Assembly (NCBI RefSeq): GCF_030053345.1
Contig: NZ_JASGBP010000001.1
Location: 496,001 to 560,000 of the forward strand
Source of the DNA: Flavobacterium sedimenticola
Lineage (GTDB): Bacteria; Bacteroidota; Bacteroidia; Flavobacteriales; Flavobacteriaceae
Reading direction: 5' to 3'
Length of the DNA: 64,000 nucleotides
Of the stretch, positions 32,326 to 40,663 are shown piece by piece. The notes beneath the pieces are model-generated. The model was not told where the DNA came from and ran no database searches. It saw nothing but the letters and a program-made list of their open reading frames with translations. Position 1 is the stretch's first letter. Every line of letters starts with the position of its first letter. Both the position numbers and the translations under genes were made by a program.

Positions 32326-34423
32326 ATTTATTTTGGTTTAGTTTATCTAATAAAGCATCGTCACATTTCGGGCAAAATTCGTGTTCGCCGTTGAGGTAAC
32401 CGTGCACCGGACAAATACTAAATACCGGCGTTACGGTGATGTAAGGCAATTTGAATTTCGATAGCACGGTTTTGACAAAGTTTTTGCAAGCTTCGGGCGT
32501 GCTGATTCTTTCGTTCATGTACAAATGCAGCACGGTTCCGCCGGTGTATTGACACTGCAATTCGTCTTGCATCAATAAAGCTTCAAACGGATCTTGGGTA
32601 AAATCTACCGGAATTTGCGAGCTATTGGTGTAGTAAATATTCTCGTCGCCACCCGCTTGTAAAATGTTCGGATAGCGTTTTTTGTCTTCTTTCGCAAAGC
32701 GATAGGTAGTACCTTCTGCCGGTGTGGCTTCGAGGTTGTATAAGTTTCCGGTCGCTTCCTGGAATGCTCTCATGCGATTGCGGATGTGGTGTAAGATTTC
32801 CATCGAAAAGTCATGGCCGAATTGTGAGGTAATGTCTTCTTGGTCATTGGTAAAATTGCGAATCATTTCGTTCATGCCGTTCACCCCAATGGTGGAAAAG
32901 TGATTGCGGAAATGTGGCAAATACCTTTTGGTATAGGGATACAAACCTCTATCGTACATTTCCTGAATGAATTGTCTTTTTTTCTCTAATGTCGATTTGG
33001 CCAACACCATCAATTCGTCCAATCGGGTGAAAAGCGCTTCTTTATCGCCTTCATATAAGTAGCCCAAACGGGCCATATTGATAGTGACTACGCCAATGCT
33101 TCCGGTCATTTCGGCACTACCAAACAAACCGTTCCCGCGTTTGAGCAATTCGCGCAAATCGAGTTGCAGGCGACAGCACATACTGCGTACCGCATTGGGT
33201 TTGTAGGCATTTGGGTTTTCCATTTTATTGCCGTTTTCGTCTGTAGTATATTGACTTCCGATAAAATTCTGGAAATACGACGAACCGATTTTAGCCGTGT
33301 TTTCAAACAGCAATTCGGTGTTTTCGCCGTTCCAATCAAAATCTTCGGTGATGTTTACAGTCGGAATCGGGAAGGTGAACGGTTGGCCGTTGGCATCGCC
33401 TTCGGTCATTACGGTATAATAGGCTTTGTTAATCAGATTCATTTCGGTCTGAAAATGCTCGTAACGCAGCTCGGTTAAGCTTTCCACACCGCGTTCTTGG
33501 GCACGAGCCAAAATCGTTTCATCGGTTATTTTTTCAAATAAATGCCGGTCATTTTTGGTCGGAATTTGTGCTGCCAAATCGGCCGGGACTACCCAATCTA
33601 AGGTAATGTTGGTAAAAGGCGATTGGCCCCAGCGTGCCGGAACATTAAGGTTGTACACAAAACTGCGAACGGCTTTAAGTACGTCTTCAAATGACAAATT
33701 ATCTTTAAAAACGTAAGGCGCTAAATAGGTGTCAAACGAACTGAACGCTTGGGCACCGGCCCATTCGCTTTGCAAGATTCCGAGAAAGTTGGCCATTTGT
33801 CCTAAGGCTTCTCTGAAATGCGATGGTGCTTTGCTTTCTACCCGACCGCGAACACCGTTGAAACCGTCATTAAGCAAAACCCTCAAACTCCAACCTGCGC
33901 AATAACCGGTTAAACAATCCAAATCGTGGATGTGGATGTCACCGTTACGGTGGGCATACCCTTCTTCTTTGGAATACACTTTATCCAGCCAATAATTGGC
34001 AATGATTTTTCCGGCCACATTGTTCACCAAACCCGCATTGGAATACGAGGTATTGGCATTGGCATTGATACGCCAATCGGTTTGGGCAATGTATTCTTCG
34101 ATGGTTTGGGTGCTGTCGACATAAGTGGTATCGTCGTTCAATCCTTGTACGTGTTCGCGTTGCAGTTTTCGCGTATGGCGGTACAACATAAACGAACGCA
34201 TTACCGTGAAATAGTGATTGTTAAAAAGCACTTTCTCGATAATGTCCTGAATTTCTTCGACGGCCCAAGTATCCCTGGTGTTTATGTCGGCAATGACTTT
34301 TTCAAAAACACGCTCATCAAACGGAAGTGAAACGCTGGTAAAGCTCTTGACTATCGCATCCTTTATTTTAAAAGGTTCAAAAGGTTTATAATCTCCGTTT
34401 CTTTTGATGACATATTTTTCCAT
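32309..34423 (-). CDS. nrdD: Anaerobic ribonucleoside-triphosphate reductase NrdD, catalytic part lacking the glycyl-radical end
   Basis: 704 residues from ATG 34423. An N-terminal ATP cone (about 1-95, YVIKRNGDYKPFEPFKI) precedes the ten-stranded barrel (NLNVPARWGQSPFTNITLD, GVVTINMARLGYL). The C-terminal zinc-type finger is CPVH then CPKC. In other NrdD proteins the glycyl-radical strand follows about 10-20 residues after the last CxxC; here the protein stops at NQNKYENQN. The radical segment is in the overlapping downstream gene. It makes dNTPs without oxygen. Operon ric-nrdD-tail-nrdG, controlled by operator E. Confidence 0.93.
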   Translation of the reverse strand: MEKYVIKRNGDYKPFEPFKIKDAIVKSFTSVSLPFDERVFEKVIADINTRDTWAVEEIQDIIEKVLFNNHYFTVMRSFMLYRHTRKLQREHVQGLNDDTTYVDSTQTIEEYIAQTDWRINANANTSYSNAGLVNNVAGKIIANYWLDKVYSKEEGYAHRNGDIHIHDLDCLTGYCAGWSLRVLLNDGFNGVRGRVESKAPSHFREALGQMANFLGILQSEWAGAQAFSSFDTYLAPYVFKDNLSFEDVLKAVRSFVYNLNVPARWGQSPFTNITLDWVVPADLAAQIPTKNDRHLFEKITDETILARAQERGVESLTELRYEHFQTEMNLINKAYYTVMTEGDANGQPFTFPIPTVNITEDFDWNGENTELLFENTAKIGSSYFQNFIGSQYTTDENGNKMENPNAYKPNAVRSMCCRLQLDLRELLKRGNGLFGSAEMTGSIGVVTINMARLGYLYEGDKEALFTRLDELMVLAKSTLEKKRQFIQEMYDRGLYPYTKRYLPHFRNHFSTIGVNGMNEMIRNFTNDQEDITSQFGHDFSMEILHHIRNRMRAFQEATGNLYNLEATPAEGTTYRFAKEDKKRYPNILQAGGDENIYYTNSSQIPVDFTQDPFEALLMQDELQCQYTGGTVLHLYMNERISTPEACKNFVKTVLSKFKLPYITVTPVFSICPVHGYLNGEHEFCPKCDDALLDKLNQNKYENQN

Positions 34424-34457
34424 GATGAGCGTGGTTTTTAGGTTAGATTGAATTTGA

Positions 34458-35186
34458 TTAAGCAATATTGAATTTGGCTTCCATAGCCTGCGCTTTAGGG
34501 AACACAATATTGTTTTCCAAGTGGATGTGCTTGTGTAAATCCTGTTCGAATTCTTTCAGCATGGCAAAAGTCACGCGGTAGGTTTCACAAGCATCGGCCG
34601 GCGGGTTGTAGTCGTCGGTTAATTTAGCAATCAAGCGGAAGCGTTCGCCTTCGTTTTCGTGCTCGCTTTGCATCATGGCAATCGGATTGTCAACGGTACC
34701 GAAGTGGGGTTGCTCAATAGCCGTGTTTTCTGTTAAAGCGTAATACATTTTTTTGACAAACGGGAACAAAATCAGCTCTTCTTTTTTCATGTGTTGGGCC
34801 AATTCTCCGGCGCAAATTTTGAAGTGCAAGGCAATTTCAAACAGTTCCGGATGGCGCTGTCCATGGACTTTGCAGAGCTTGTCAAGGTAGAATAGTAAGG
34901 CGGTTGATTTTTCTTCTACATAACGATGGTGCGTTTTTTCGATGTAATCGATTAATAAGTCGATGGGCCAAGATTTAAAATCGATGTTGTTATCCGATTT
35001 CGATTCTAAAACAGCCATCAATTCATCTTGTATGGTATGGACATTAAGTCCTTTTTTTTCGCAAACTTCGTCTAAAGTCCGGTTGCCTTTGCAGCAAAAA
35101 TCGATACCATATTTAGAGAAAACCGCAGCTGTTCTGAAATCACCCGCTACAAATTCTCCTACGGTTATTTGATCTAAAGCATTCAT
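34458..35186 (-). CDS. ric: Iron-sulfur cluster repair di-iron protein Ric (ScdA/YtfE)
   Basis: 242 residues. The N-terminal ScdA_N domain (VGEFVAGDFRTAAVFSKYG, IDFCCKGNRTL) is followed by a hemerythrin-like four-helix bundle. Its di-iron ligands are visible as KTHHRYVEE, QRHPELFE, HMKKEELILFP, SEHENEGER and HKHIHLENNIVFP. It repairs Fe-S clusters damaged by NO or oxidative stress in the cytoplasm. First gene of the nrd operon, with a perfect TAATTTTG -7 element (35224-35217, minus) set 37.5 bp from operator E. Confidence 0.93.
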   Translation of the reverse strand: MNALDQITVGEFVAGDFRTAAVFSKYGIDFCCKGNRTLDEVCEKKGLNVHTIQDELMAVLESKSDNNIDFKSWPIDLLIDYIEKTHHRYVEEKSTALLFYLDKLCKVHGQRHPELFEIALHFKICAGELAQHMKKEELILFPFVKKMYYALTENTAIEQPHFGTVDNPIAMMQSEHENEGERFRLIAKLTDDYNPPADACETYRVTFAMLKEFEQDLHKHIHLENNIVFPKAQAMEAKFNIA

Positions 35187-35246
35187 AATTAATAAAGTTT
35201 AAATTTTAATGTTTTCCAAAATTAAGACCTCAAAGCCGTTGCGATA

Positions 35247-35262
35247 TATGATTAAAGTCATA
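35247..35262. promoter_or_regulatory. Crp/Fnr-type operator, site E (divergent)
   Basis: TATGA-TTAAAG-TCATA. Leftward: TAATTTTG (minus strand, 35224-35217) for ric-nrdD, 37.5 bp away. Rightward: TATTTTG (35285-35291) for nadAB, 36.5 bp away. Confidence 0.82.
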
Positions 35263-35305
35263 GAAAATCGACTTTTTCAGTCCTTATTTTGTAGCTTCTT
35301 AAAGT

Positions 35306-36241
35306 ATGCCCATGGAAAATTTAAAAGCGCAAATTCTTCGATTGAAGAAGGAGAAAAATGCCGTGATTTTAGCCCATTATTACCAGCAACCCGACATCCA
35401 GGAAGTAGCCGATTATGTGGGCGACAGTTTGGGATTATCGCAGGAAGCCGAAAAAGTACATGCCGATATTATAGTGTTTGCCGGTGTACATTTTATGGCT
35501 GAAACCGCCAAATTATTGAATCCGAAAAAGAAGGTTTTGCTGCCCGACTTGAAGGCCGGTTGTTCGTTGGCCGATTCGTGTCCGCCCGATATTTTTAAAA
35601 AGTTTGTGGAAGCGCATCCCAATCATGTCGTGATTACGTATGTGAATTGCTCGGCCGAAATCAAAGCACTGAGTCATTTGGTTTGTACTTCTTCCAATGC
35701 CGAAAAAATTGTCAATTCGGTACCCGAAAACATCCCGATTATTTTTGCGCCCGATAAAAATTTAGGGAATTACATCAACCAAAAAACCGGGCGACAAATG
35801 CTCCTTTGGGACGGCAGTTGCGTGGTTCACGAAGCATTTTCTTTGGACAAACTTATTGCGCTTCATAAAGAACATCCGAATGCCGCCATCATTGCACATC
35901 CCGAATCGGAACCCCATATTTTGGAAACGGCGCGTTATATTGGCTCGACTTCCGGGATGATTGACTACGTGAAGCAAAGTCCGAGAACCGAATTTATTGT
36001 CGCCACGGAGGCCGGCATTTTATACAAGATGCAGGAAGAAGTGCCCGATAAAATCTTAATTCCCGCGCCGGCTATGGAAGACAATACGTGTGCGTGCAGC
36101 GAATGTGCGTATATGAAACTCAACACGCTCCGCAAATTATATGACTGTTTGGTTAATGAAACGCCCGAAATAACCGTTCCGAAAGCGGTGGCCGAAAAAG
36201 CCATTGTACCTATCCAACGCATGCTTGAATTGTCGAAATGA
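35306..36241 (+). CDS. nadA: Quinolinate synthase NadA
   Basis: 311 residues. The family pattern [18 protein letters not shown] is near the N-terminus, the three cluster cysteines lie in [19 protein letters not shown] and the C-terminal [13 protein letters not shown], and HPESEPH is present. It condenses iminoaspartate with dihydroxyacetone phosphate to quinolinate using a labile 4Fe-4S cluster. The start MPMENL is used; the second Met, two codons on, is possible. It overlaps nadB by 4 bases. Confidence 0.96.
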   Translation: MPMENLKAQILRLKKEKNAVILAHYYQQPDIQEVADYVGDSLGLSQEAEKVHADIIVFAGVHFMAETAKLLNPKKKVLLPDLKAGCSLADSCPPDIFKKFVEAHPNHVVITYVNCSAEIKALSHLVCTSSNAEKIVNSVPENIPIIFAPDKNLGNYINQKTGRQMLLWDGSCVVHEAFSLDKLIALHKEHPNAAIIAHPESEPHILETARYIGSTSGMIDYVKQSPRTEFIVATEAGILYKMQEEVPDKILIPAPAMEDNTCACSECAYMKLNTLRKLYDCLVNETPEITVPKAVAEKAIVPIQRMLELSK

Positions 36242-37788
36242 TGAAGATAGAAACCGATTATTTGGTCTTAGGTTCAGGGATAGCCGGACTGACAGTTGCT
36301 ATCAAATTGGCGCAACAATTTCCGGAGCGAAAGGTATTGATTGTCACCAAATCCAACGAAGACGAGTCGAATACCAAATATGCCCAAGGCGGCATTGCTG
36401 TGGTGACGGATGGGGTGAGCGACGATTTTGAAAAGCACATCGACGATACTTTGGTGTGCGGTGATGGGTTGTGCCATCGAGCAGTAGTGGAAATGGTGGT
36501 GAAAGAAGGGCCGAAACGCTTGGCCGAACTCATTCAATGGGGGACGCAATTCGATGTAAACGACACGGGAAATCTCGATTTAGCCAAAGAAGGAGGTCAT
36601 TCCAATTCTCGAGTCGTACATTATAAAGACCAAACCGGGCGTGAAATTGAGCGCGCTATTTTGGCCAAAGTCCATCAGCAACCCAATATTGAAATCCTCG
36701 ATTTTCATTTTGCCACTGATTTGATTACGGACCAAAATGCGTGTCACGGCGTTTGGGTTTTGGATGAAAAAACCAATAAAATTTTCCCGATTTTCTCTCG
36801 TTTTACCATTTTGGCTACCGGTGGCATCGGGCAAGTGTATCAGCAAACGACCAATGCTACAATAGCTACCGGCGATGGGATTGCGATGGCGATTCGGGCC
36901 AAAGCCAAGATTCGCGATATGGAGTTTATCCAATTTCACCCAACGGCATTGCATGCGCCCAATTCAGCTTCGACTTTTTTGATTTCGGAAGCAGTTCGCG
37001 GTTTTGGGGCGTATTTGAGAACCAAAAACGGTCGTCGGTTTATGTTGGATTACGATGTTCGCGGCGAATTGGCGTCGCGTGATATCGTGTCGAGAAGCAT
37101 AGCAACCGAACTCAAAAAATCGGGTGACGACTGCGTGTATTTAGATTGTACGCATTTGGATCAAGTTGAATTTCAAAAGCATTTCCCGACGATTTATCAG
37201 AATTGTTTGTTGGAAGGCGTTGATGTCGCCACAACATGGATTCCGGTGCTACCGACCCAGCATTATTTGTGTGGCGGTGTGGATGTGGATTGGAACGGAT
37301 TAACTTCTATTAACCGACTATTCGCTTGCGGCGAATGTTCCCGAACCGGTTTGCATGGGGCGAACCGCTTGGCGTCGAATTCGCTTTTGGAAGCTTTAGT
37401 GTATGCGCATCGGATTTATACCTATCTCAGCGAAACGGATTCGGAACACACATTGATTTCGAAAACTATTCCAAGTCATTACCCTCAAAAAGCCAAAAGT
37501 GTTTCCTCCGCATGGGTATCGAAGCATCGGGAAGCACTGCAAAACCTTATGCAGCAAAATGCCGGGATTGTTCGGCACGATATCAATTTGAAAAACACCT
37601 TAAAGCAATTGCAACTTTGGAAAAACGAGTGTCGGGAAAAGGAACGGGAATTCGCCGTGACCAAAGATTTTTTGGAATTGAAAAACAGTATTGAGGTTAG
37701 TATTCCGATTGTTGCTTTTTCCTTAAAACGCCACGAAAACAAAGGCAGTTTTTATAAAGAAGGCCAAACTATAAACCTCCAATTCTAA
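36238..37788 (+). CDS. nadB: L-aspartate oxidase NadB
   Basis: 516 residues. The FAD-binding dinucleotide motif [14 protein letters not shown] lies at about 13-26, with [28 protein letters not shown] and [15 protein letters not shown], all typical of the NadB/SdhA flavoprotein family. It oxidises aspartate to iminoaspartate for NadA, using O2 or fumarate as acceptor. The ATG at 36238 overlaps nadA; an adjacent ATG at 36241 is equally possible. Its last 20 bases overlap the convergent CopD-like gene. Confidence 0.96.
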   Translation: MMKIETDYLVLGSGIAGLTVAIKLAQQFPERKVLIVTKSNEDESNTKYAQGGIAVVTDGVSDDFEKHIDDTLVCGDGLCHRAVVEMVVKEGPKRLAELIQWGTQFDVNDTGNLDLAKEGGHSNSRVVHYKDQTGREIERAILAKVHQQPNIEILDFHFATDLITDQNACHGVWVLDEKTNKIFPIFSRFTILATGGIGQVYQQTTNATIATGDGIAMAIRAKAKIRDMEFIQFHPTALHAPNSASTFLISEAVRGFGAYLRTKNGRRFMLDYDVRGELASRDIVSRSIATELKKSGDDCVYLDCTHLDQVEFQKHFPTIYQNCLLEGVDVATTWIPVLPTQHYLCGGVDVDWNGLTSINRLFACGECSRTGLHGANRLASNSLLEALVYAHRIYTYLSETDSEHTLISKTIPSHYPQKAKSVSSAWVSKHREALQNLMQQNAGIVRHDINLKNTLKQLQLWKNECREKEREFAVTKDFLELKNSIEVSIPIVAFSLKRHENKGSFYKEGQTINLQF

Positions 37789-38212
37789 CCCAACTGCCTA
37801 AGATTAGCATCGCTACGCCAATCACCGTAATGGCGATAATTTGAAAAGCCACCGGACGTAGCTTATCGGATTTGATTTTAGGGAAGACAAACAATTGCGC
37901 ATTAATAGCCATACCAACAGTAAGGAAAAGCAGTAGCAATTTGGCAGAAACCACTTTTTCGATACCATTGGAAAACGAAAACCAATGGGTAAAAGTGACG
38001 CCGTAATGATACGCCATCAGTATGCCGGTGACTAATAAAGTCAGTAACGACGGTAAGCCTACCGGTTCGAATTTGTTTTTAAAATTGACCAAAACTGAGG
38101 CATCTTTCTTTTTCAAGGCTTCGGGTAAATAGCGAATGGCCAAAAAAAGATGACCGCCTACCCAAACGGTCGCGGCCAGTAAATGAAAGACTAAAATAAT
38201 TTGGTGTGTCAT
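37769..38212 (-). CDS. CopD-like four-helix membrane protein
   Basis: 147 residues, four membrane helices. The first helix carries FHLLAATVWVGGHLFLAIRYLP, with His in the pattern of CopD/PcoD (copper) or haem-binding membrane proteins, and YHYGVTFTHW in the second loop. Last gene of the nosZ-led operon, overlapping the truncated globin gene by 4 bases. Copper import or a membrane haem role in N2O reductase assembly is an inference from operon position. Confidence 0.8.
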   Translation of the reverse strand: MTHQIILVFHLLAATVWVGGHLFLAIRYLPEALKKKDASVLVNFKNKFEPVGLPSLLTLLVTGILMAYHYGVTFTHWFSFSNGIEKVVSAKLLLLFLTVGMAINAQLFVFPKIKSDKLRPVAFQIIAITVIGVAMLILGSWVRIGGL

Positions 38213-38583
38213 GTGCTTAAGGTTTTGTACATCATGGCGGCGGAAATATTCAGCGCGCGGTTTTTGATTTCCTCGGCTTTCGGACCTTCAAACAGCTTGT
38301 CTACGGTTTCGGTGAATAATTTATTCCAATGTCCGAAATGCGTCGGGTTCATCGGGCTTTTTTCGTGTAACTCTTTGTGACGGGCCATTGGATTGCCTTC
38401 GTAATTTCCGGTAAAGAAAAGAATGTTTTCCCAAAAATTGTACATTTTGGGCAGATGGTTTTCCCAATTGACCTGAGCCACATCGTTGAATAAATAACCG
38501 ATAACCTCGTCGGTTTTTACTTTGTCGTAAAAGGCGTTGACCAATTTCTCGATGTCTTTGCGGTTTCGGATATCGGTTTTCAT
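38209..38583 (-). CDS. Group III truncated haemoglobin
   Basis: 124 residues. Group III pattern: DIEKLVNAFYDKVKTDEVIGYLF, then NFWENILFFTGNYEGNPMARH with the proximal His, and HFGHWNKLFTETVDKLF. A cytoplasmic haem protein; members are suspected of handling NO, cyanide or sulfide. It sits tightly between nosY (one-base gap) and the CopD-like gene (4-base overlap), which supports a link with nitrogen-oxide metabolism. Confidence 0.92.
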   Translation of the reverse strand: MKTDIRNRKDIEKLVNAFYDKVKTDEVIGYLFNDVAQVNWENHLPKMYNFWENILFFTGNYEGNPMARHKELHEKSPMNPTHFGHWNKLFTETVDKLFEGPKAEEIKNRALNISAAMMYKTLST

Positions 38584-38584
38584 G

Positions 38585-39352
38585 TTACAAATCTTTTTGG
38601 TTGAATTTTTTCAGTGAGATAAAAAACGGAATAATGGCCCACAAGCACAGTAGTAAAAATGAGATGACTAAACCGACTGCGGTTCCGAAGAAATCCTGAA
38701 AAATGGCTCCCGTGTAACCCATCATGGCCGAAACATCCAAGTGCATCAAAATTTGAATGCGGGCCAAATCAATAGGGCTCAAAGCGGTCATGGCCACCAT
38801 GGCGTGTTCGATAGGATAATCGGCCAATTGGAACAATAAGAATAACACGATACCGTCGAACAATAAGGCAAAGAACAACCAAGTCATGATAGCAATTCCG
38901 ATACCTTTGGCTTTGTCGCGCGTTAGGATGGAACTCAAAAAAGCTAAGGCAACAAAAATGACTGAGATTAAACAACCCACGATAATCATCATGAATCCGA
39001 CACTGTCGGGGGCATTAATCAGCAACGGTATTCCGGCACCGATACCAAAAGCCAACACCATAGAAAGAGATAATCCCAAGAACAAACCGGTCCAAATTTT
39101 TCGGCGTTTGATGGGTTGGCTGAGCAGCAGTTCAATGAATTCCGTACTGTTGTATAAGTAAATAGTGGCGAACAAGATGGAAACCAAGGGTACGGTGAAC
39201 AGAATTACGTTGAGGATGGTGAGCAATCCTTTGGCCGAATTGTCTTCTAAAACAAAAGAACTCCATGACAGTGCGGCTAAAATCAAGGTATAGGCCAACA
39301 CGATTTTGTTTTTGAGGATGTCGAGTAAGATGATTTTAATGATGCGGTTCAT
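38585..39352 (-). CDS. nosY: Nos ABC transporter permease NosY
   Basis: 255 residues, six membrane helices with an ABC2-type permease pattern. Typical segments include LYNSTEFIELLLSQPIKRRKIW and LTRDKAKGIG, and the C-terminus ends ISLKKFNQKDL. With NosF and NosD it forms the complex that supplies sulfur or helps build the Cu-Z centre of N2O reductase. It overlaps the 3' end of nosF by 17 bases, an overlap created by the repeat-derived NosF tail. Confidence 0.88.
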   Translation of the reverse strand: MNRIIKIILLDILKNKIVLAYTLILAALSWSSFVLEDNSAKGLLTILNVILFTVPLVSILFATIYLYNSTEFIELLLSQPIKRRKIWTGLFLGLSLSMVLAFGIGAGIPLLINAPDSVGFMMIIVGCLISVIFVALAFLSSILTRDKAKGIGIAIMTWLFFALLFDGIVLFLLFQLADYPIEHAMVAMTALSPIDLARIQILMHLDVSAMMGYTGAIFQDFFGTAVGLVISFLLLCLWAIIPFFISLKKFNQKDL

Positions 39353-40091
39353 GGTGAGTTTCGGGTTTCGGGTTTCGGGTTTCGGGTTGTTTGGCTTTTA
39401 GGATGCTGGCAATGGCTTTGGAGATTCTGGTTTCGTTGGTTTCGGCTTTGATAACCATTACATTTTTATGGAAATGCACTTGGCCTTCCTGCATAAAAAT
39501 AATCTCGGTAATTAAGTCGTCGAGTTCGCTGAGCAAGTGCGAGGTAATGAGAATGAGTTTGCCTTTTTCTTTTTCGCGTATGATTTTTTCTTTTAAAATT
39601 TCGGACGCCAGCGGATCTAAACCGGCGGTAGGTTCGTCTAAGATTAAGACATCGGGATTGAATAAAAAGGCCAAAACCGCACTGACTTTTTGGGTCGTTC
39701 CGCCCGAAAGGGTTCGCATTTGTTTGTCAAACATTTTTTCGAGTTCAAAAGCGCGGATGAGTTCTTCGTCTAATTCGGGGGCTGTAGGACGTACTTTTTT
39801 GATCATTTCTATAATTTGACCAATGGTCATATTGTCGGGATAACGCCCAATTTGCGGCATATAGCCTATGTTATTTCGGTACAAATAATCACCGAGTATA
39901 GATTTTCCATTGAACATAATCGAACCGCTGTTGGGAATCACCATGCCTAAAATCGATTTGATTAAAGTGGTTTTCCCGCAACCGTTAGGTCCGATGAGGG
40001 CAATGCATTGGCCTTTTTGGAACGAAAGGGTAATGTCTTGTAATACGGCTAATTTGCCGAACTTTTTGTTTATATTTTGTATGGTTATCAT
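39336..40091 (-). CDS. nosF: Nos ABC transporter ATPase NosF
   Basis: 251 residues from ATG 40091. A frame 26 codons longer exists but encodes repeat DNA. Walker A GPNGCGKTT, Q-loop YMPQIG, signature LSGGTTQK, Walker B VLILDEPTAG, and switch His in LITSHL. It powers the NosDFY complex. The last 16 residues (PETRNPKPETHHEPHH) are encoded by a TTTCGGG heptamer array and are not part of the ABC fold. Confidence 0.92.
   Translation of the reverse strand: MITIQNINKKFGKLAVLQDITLSFQKGQCIALIGPNGCGKTTLIKSILGMVIPNSGSIMFNGKSILGDYLYRNNIGYMPQIGRYPDNMTIGQIIEMIKKVRPTAPELDEELIRAFELEKMFDKQMRTLSGGTTQKVSAVLAFLFNPDVLILDEPTAGLDPLASEILKEKIIREKEKGKLILITSHLLSELDDLITEIIFMQEGQVHFHKNVMVIKAETNETRISKAIASILKAKQPETRNPKPETHHEPHH
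39359..39386. repeat. Heptamer array (TTTCGGG)x4
   Basis: Four perfect tandem copies on the plus strand (AAACCCG direction on the coding strand), entirely inside the 3' end of nosF. The same heptamer family appears around 40099-40160. Confidence 0.9.
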
Positions 40092-40094
40092 AGT

Positions 40095-40166
40095 TTGTTG
40101 CGGGTTTAAAGTTGCGAGTTTCGGGTTTAAGGTTTCGAGTTTTCTAACCCGTAATTCGTAACTTTC
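40095..40166. repeat. Degenerate heptamer repeats left of the four-helix-bundle gene
   Basis: Units such as GCGGGTTT, GCGAGTTT, TCGGGTTT and TCGAGTTT (40100-40140) run into the opposite-sense units AACCCGT-AATTCGT-AACTTT (40147-40165), giving a diffuse inverted arrangement between nosF and the four-helix-bundle gene. Confidence 0.7.
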
Positions 40167-40170
40167 CAAC

Positions 40171-40563
40171 TTATTTATCGAACTTACTTCCTTTATGGTC
40201 TGACTTTATCAGATAGGACATGAATGAACCTATTTTTTTACTTGCTGTTATTGTTTTTTCTTTTAAAAATTCAAACTCTTCTTTACTGATGTGTTTTCTA
40301 TCAAATGCTCTGTGTAATTGAGATCGTAATTCGCCGCAAGAGCCTTTTGAGTAGCTTAAAAAATTAATAAATTCTCTTCTACCGTTTCTTTCAAATCCTT
40401 CCGCAATATTGTCCATTATCGAACCTGAAGATCTGTTCATTTGATTTCTTAATTCGAAATCTTTTCCTAATGCTGTTTTTTCAAATAAATCCCATATGTG
40501 ATTACAAATTTCTCTGCTTAATTGCCAGATTTCCAATTCTTCAAAAGTATTTATAGTAGCCAT
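40171..40563 (-). CDS. Four-helix-bundle protein (S23 / 23S rRNA intervening-sequence / Avd-like family)
   Basis: 130 residues. Family signature: FEELEIWQLSREICNHIWDL, then NQMNRSSGSIMDNIAEGFERNGRREFINFLSYSKGS, and ELRSQLHRA. The fold is a pentameric helical barrel in the S23 and Avd families, with a positively charged nucleic-acid-binding face. It is inserted between nosD and nosF (gaps of 99 and 79 bases), whereas most other neighbours in the nos operon overlap. Members are found in rRNA intervening sequences, diversity-generating retroelements and scattered chromosomal sites; no reverse transcriptase is nearby here. Probably a mobile passenger unrelated to N2O reduction. Confidence 0.9.
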   Translation of the reverse strand: MATINTFEELEIWQLSREICNHIWDLFEKTALGKDFELRNQMNRSSGSIMDNIAEGFERNGRREFINFLSYSKGSCGELRSQLHRAFDRKHISKEEFEFLKEKTITASKKIGSFMSYLIKSDHKGSKFDK

Positions 40564-40640
40564 AGAAAGTAAATTATAGTTTATTTCTACAATTTTAGTA
40601 TATTTTTCTTACAATATGAAATTAATCATTTCTACTCCAC

Positions 40641-40663
40641 CTATAACTCGCAACCCGTAACTT
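40641..40663. repeat. AACYCG-type repeat right of the four-helix-bundle gene
   Basis: AACTCGC-AACCCGT-AACTTT, nearly identical to AACCCGT-AATTCGT-AACTTT at 40147-40165. The two lie in direct orientation on either side of the gene. Confidence 0.65.

Noticed and set aside
36258-36954. Antisense open frames inside nadB
   Set aside because: They overlap conserved NadB coding sequence and show no recognisable protein features.
39359-39386. Heptamer array considered as a CRISPR or telomere-like element
   Set aside because: The units are 7 bases without spacers and lie within a coding region; no cas genes are present.
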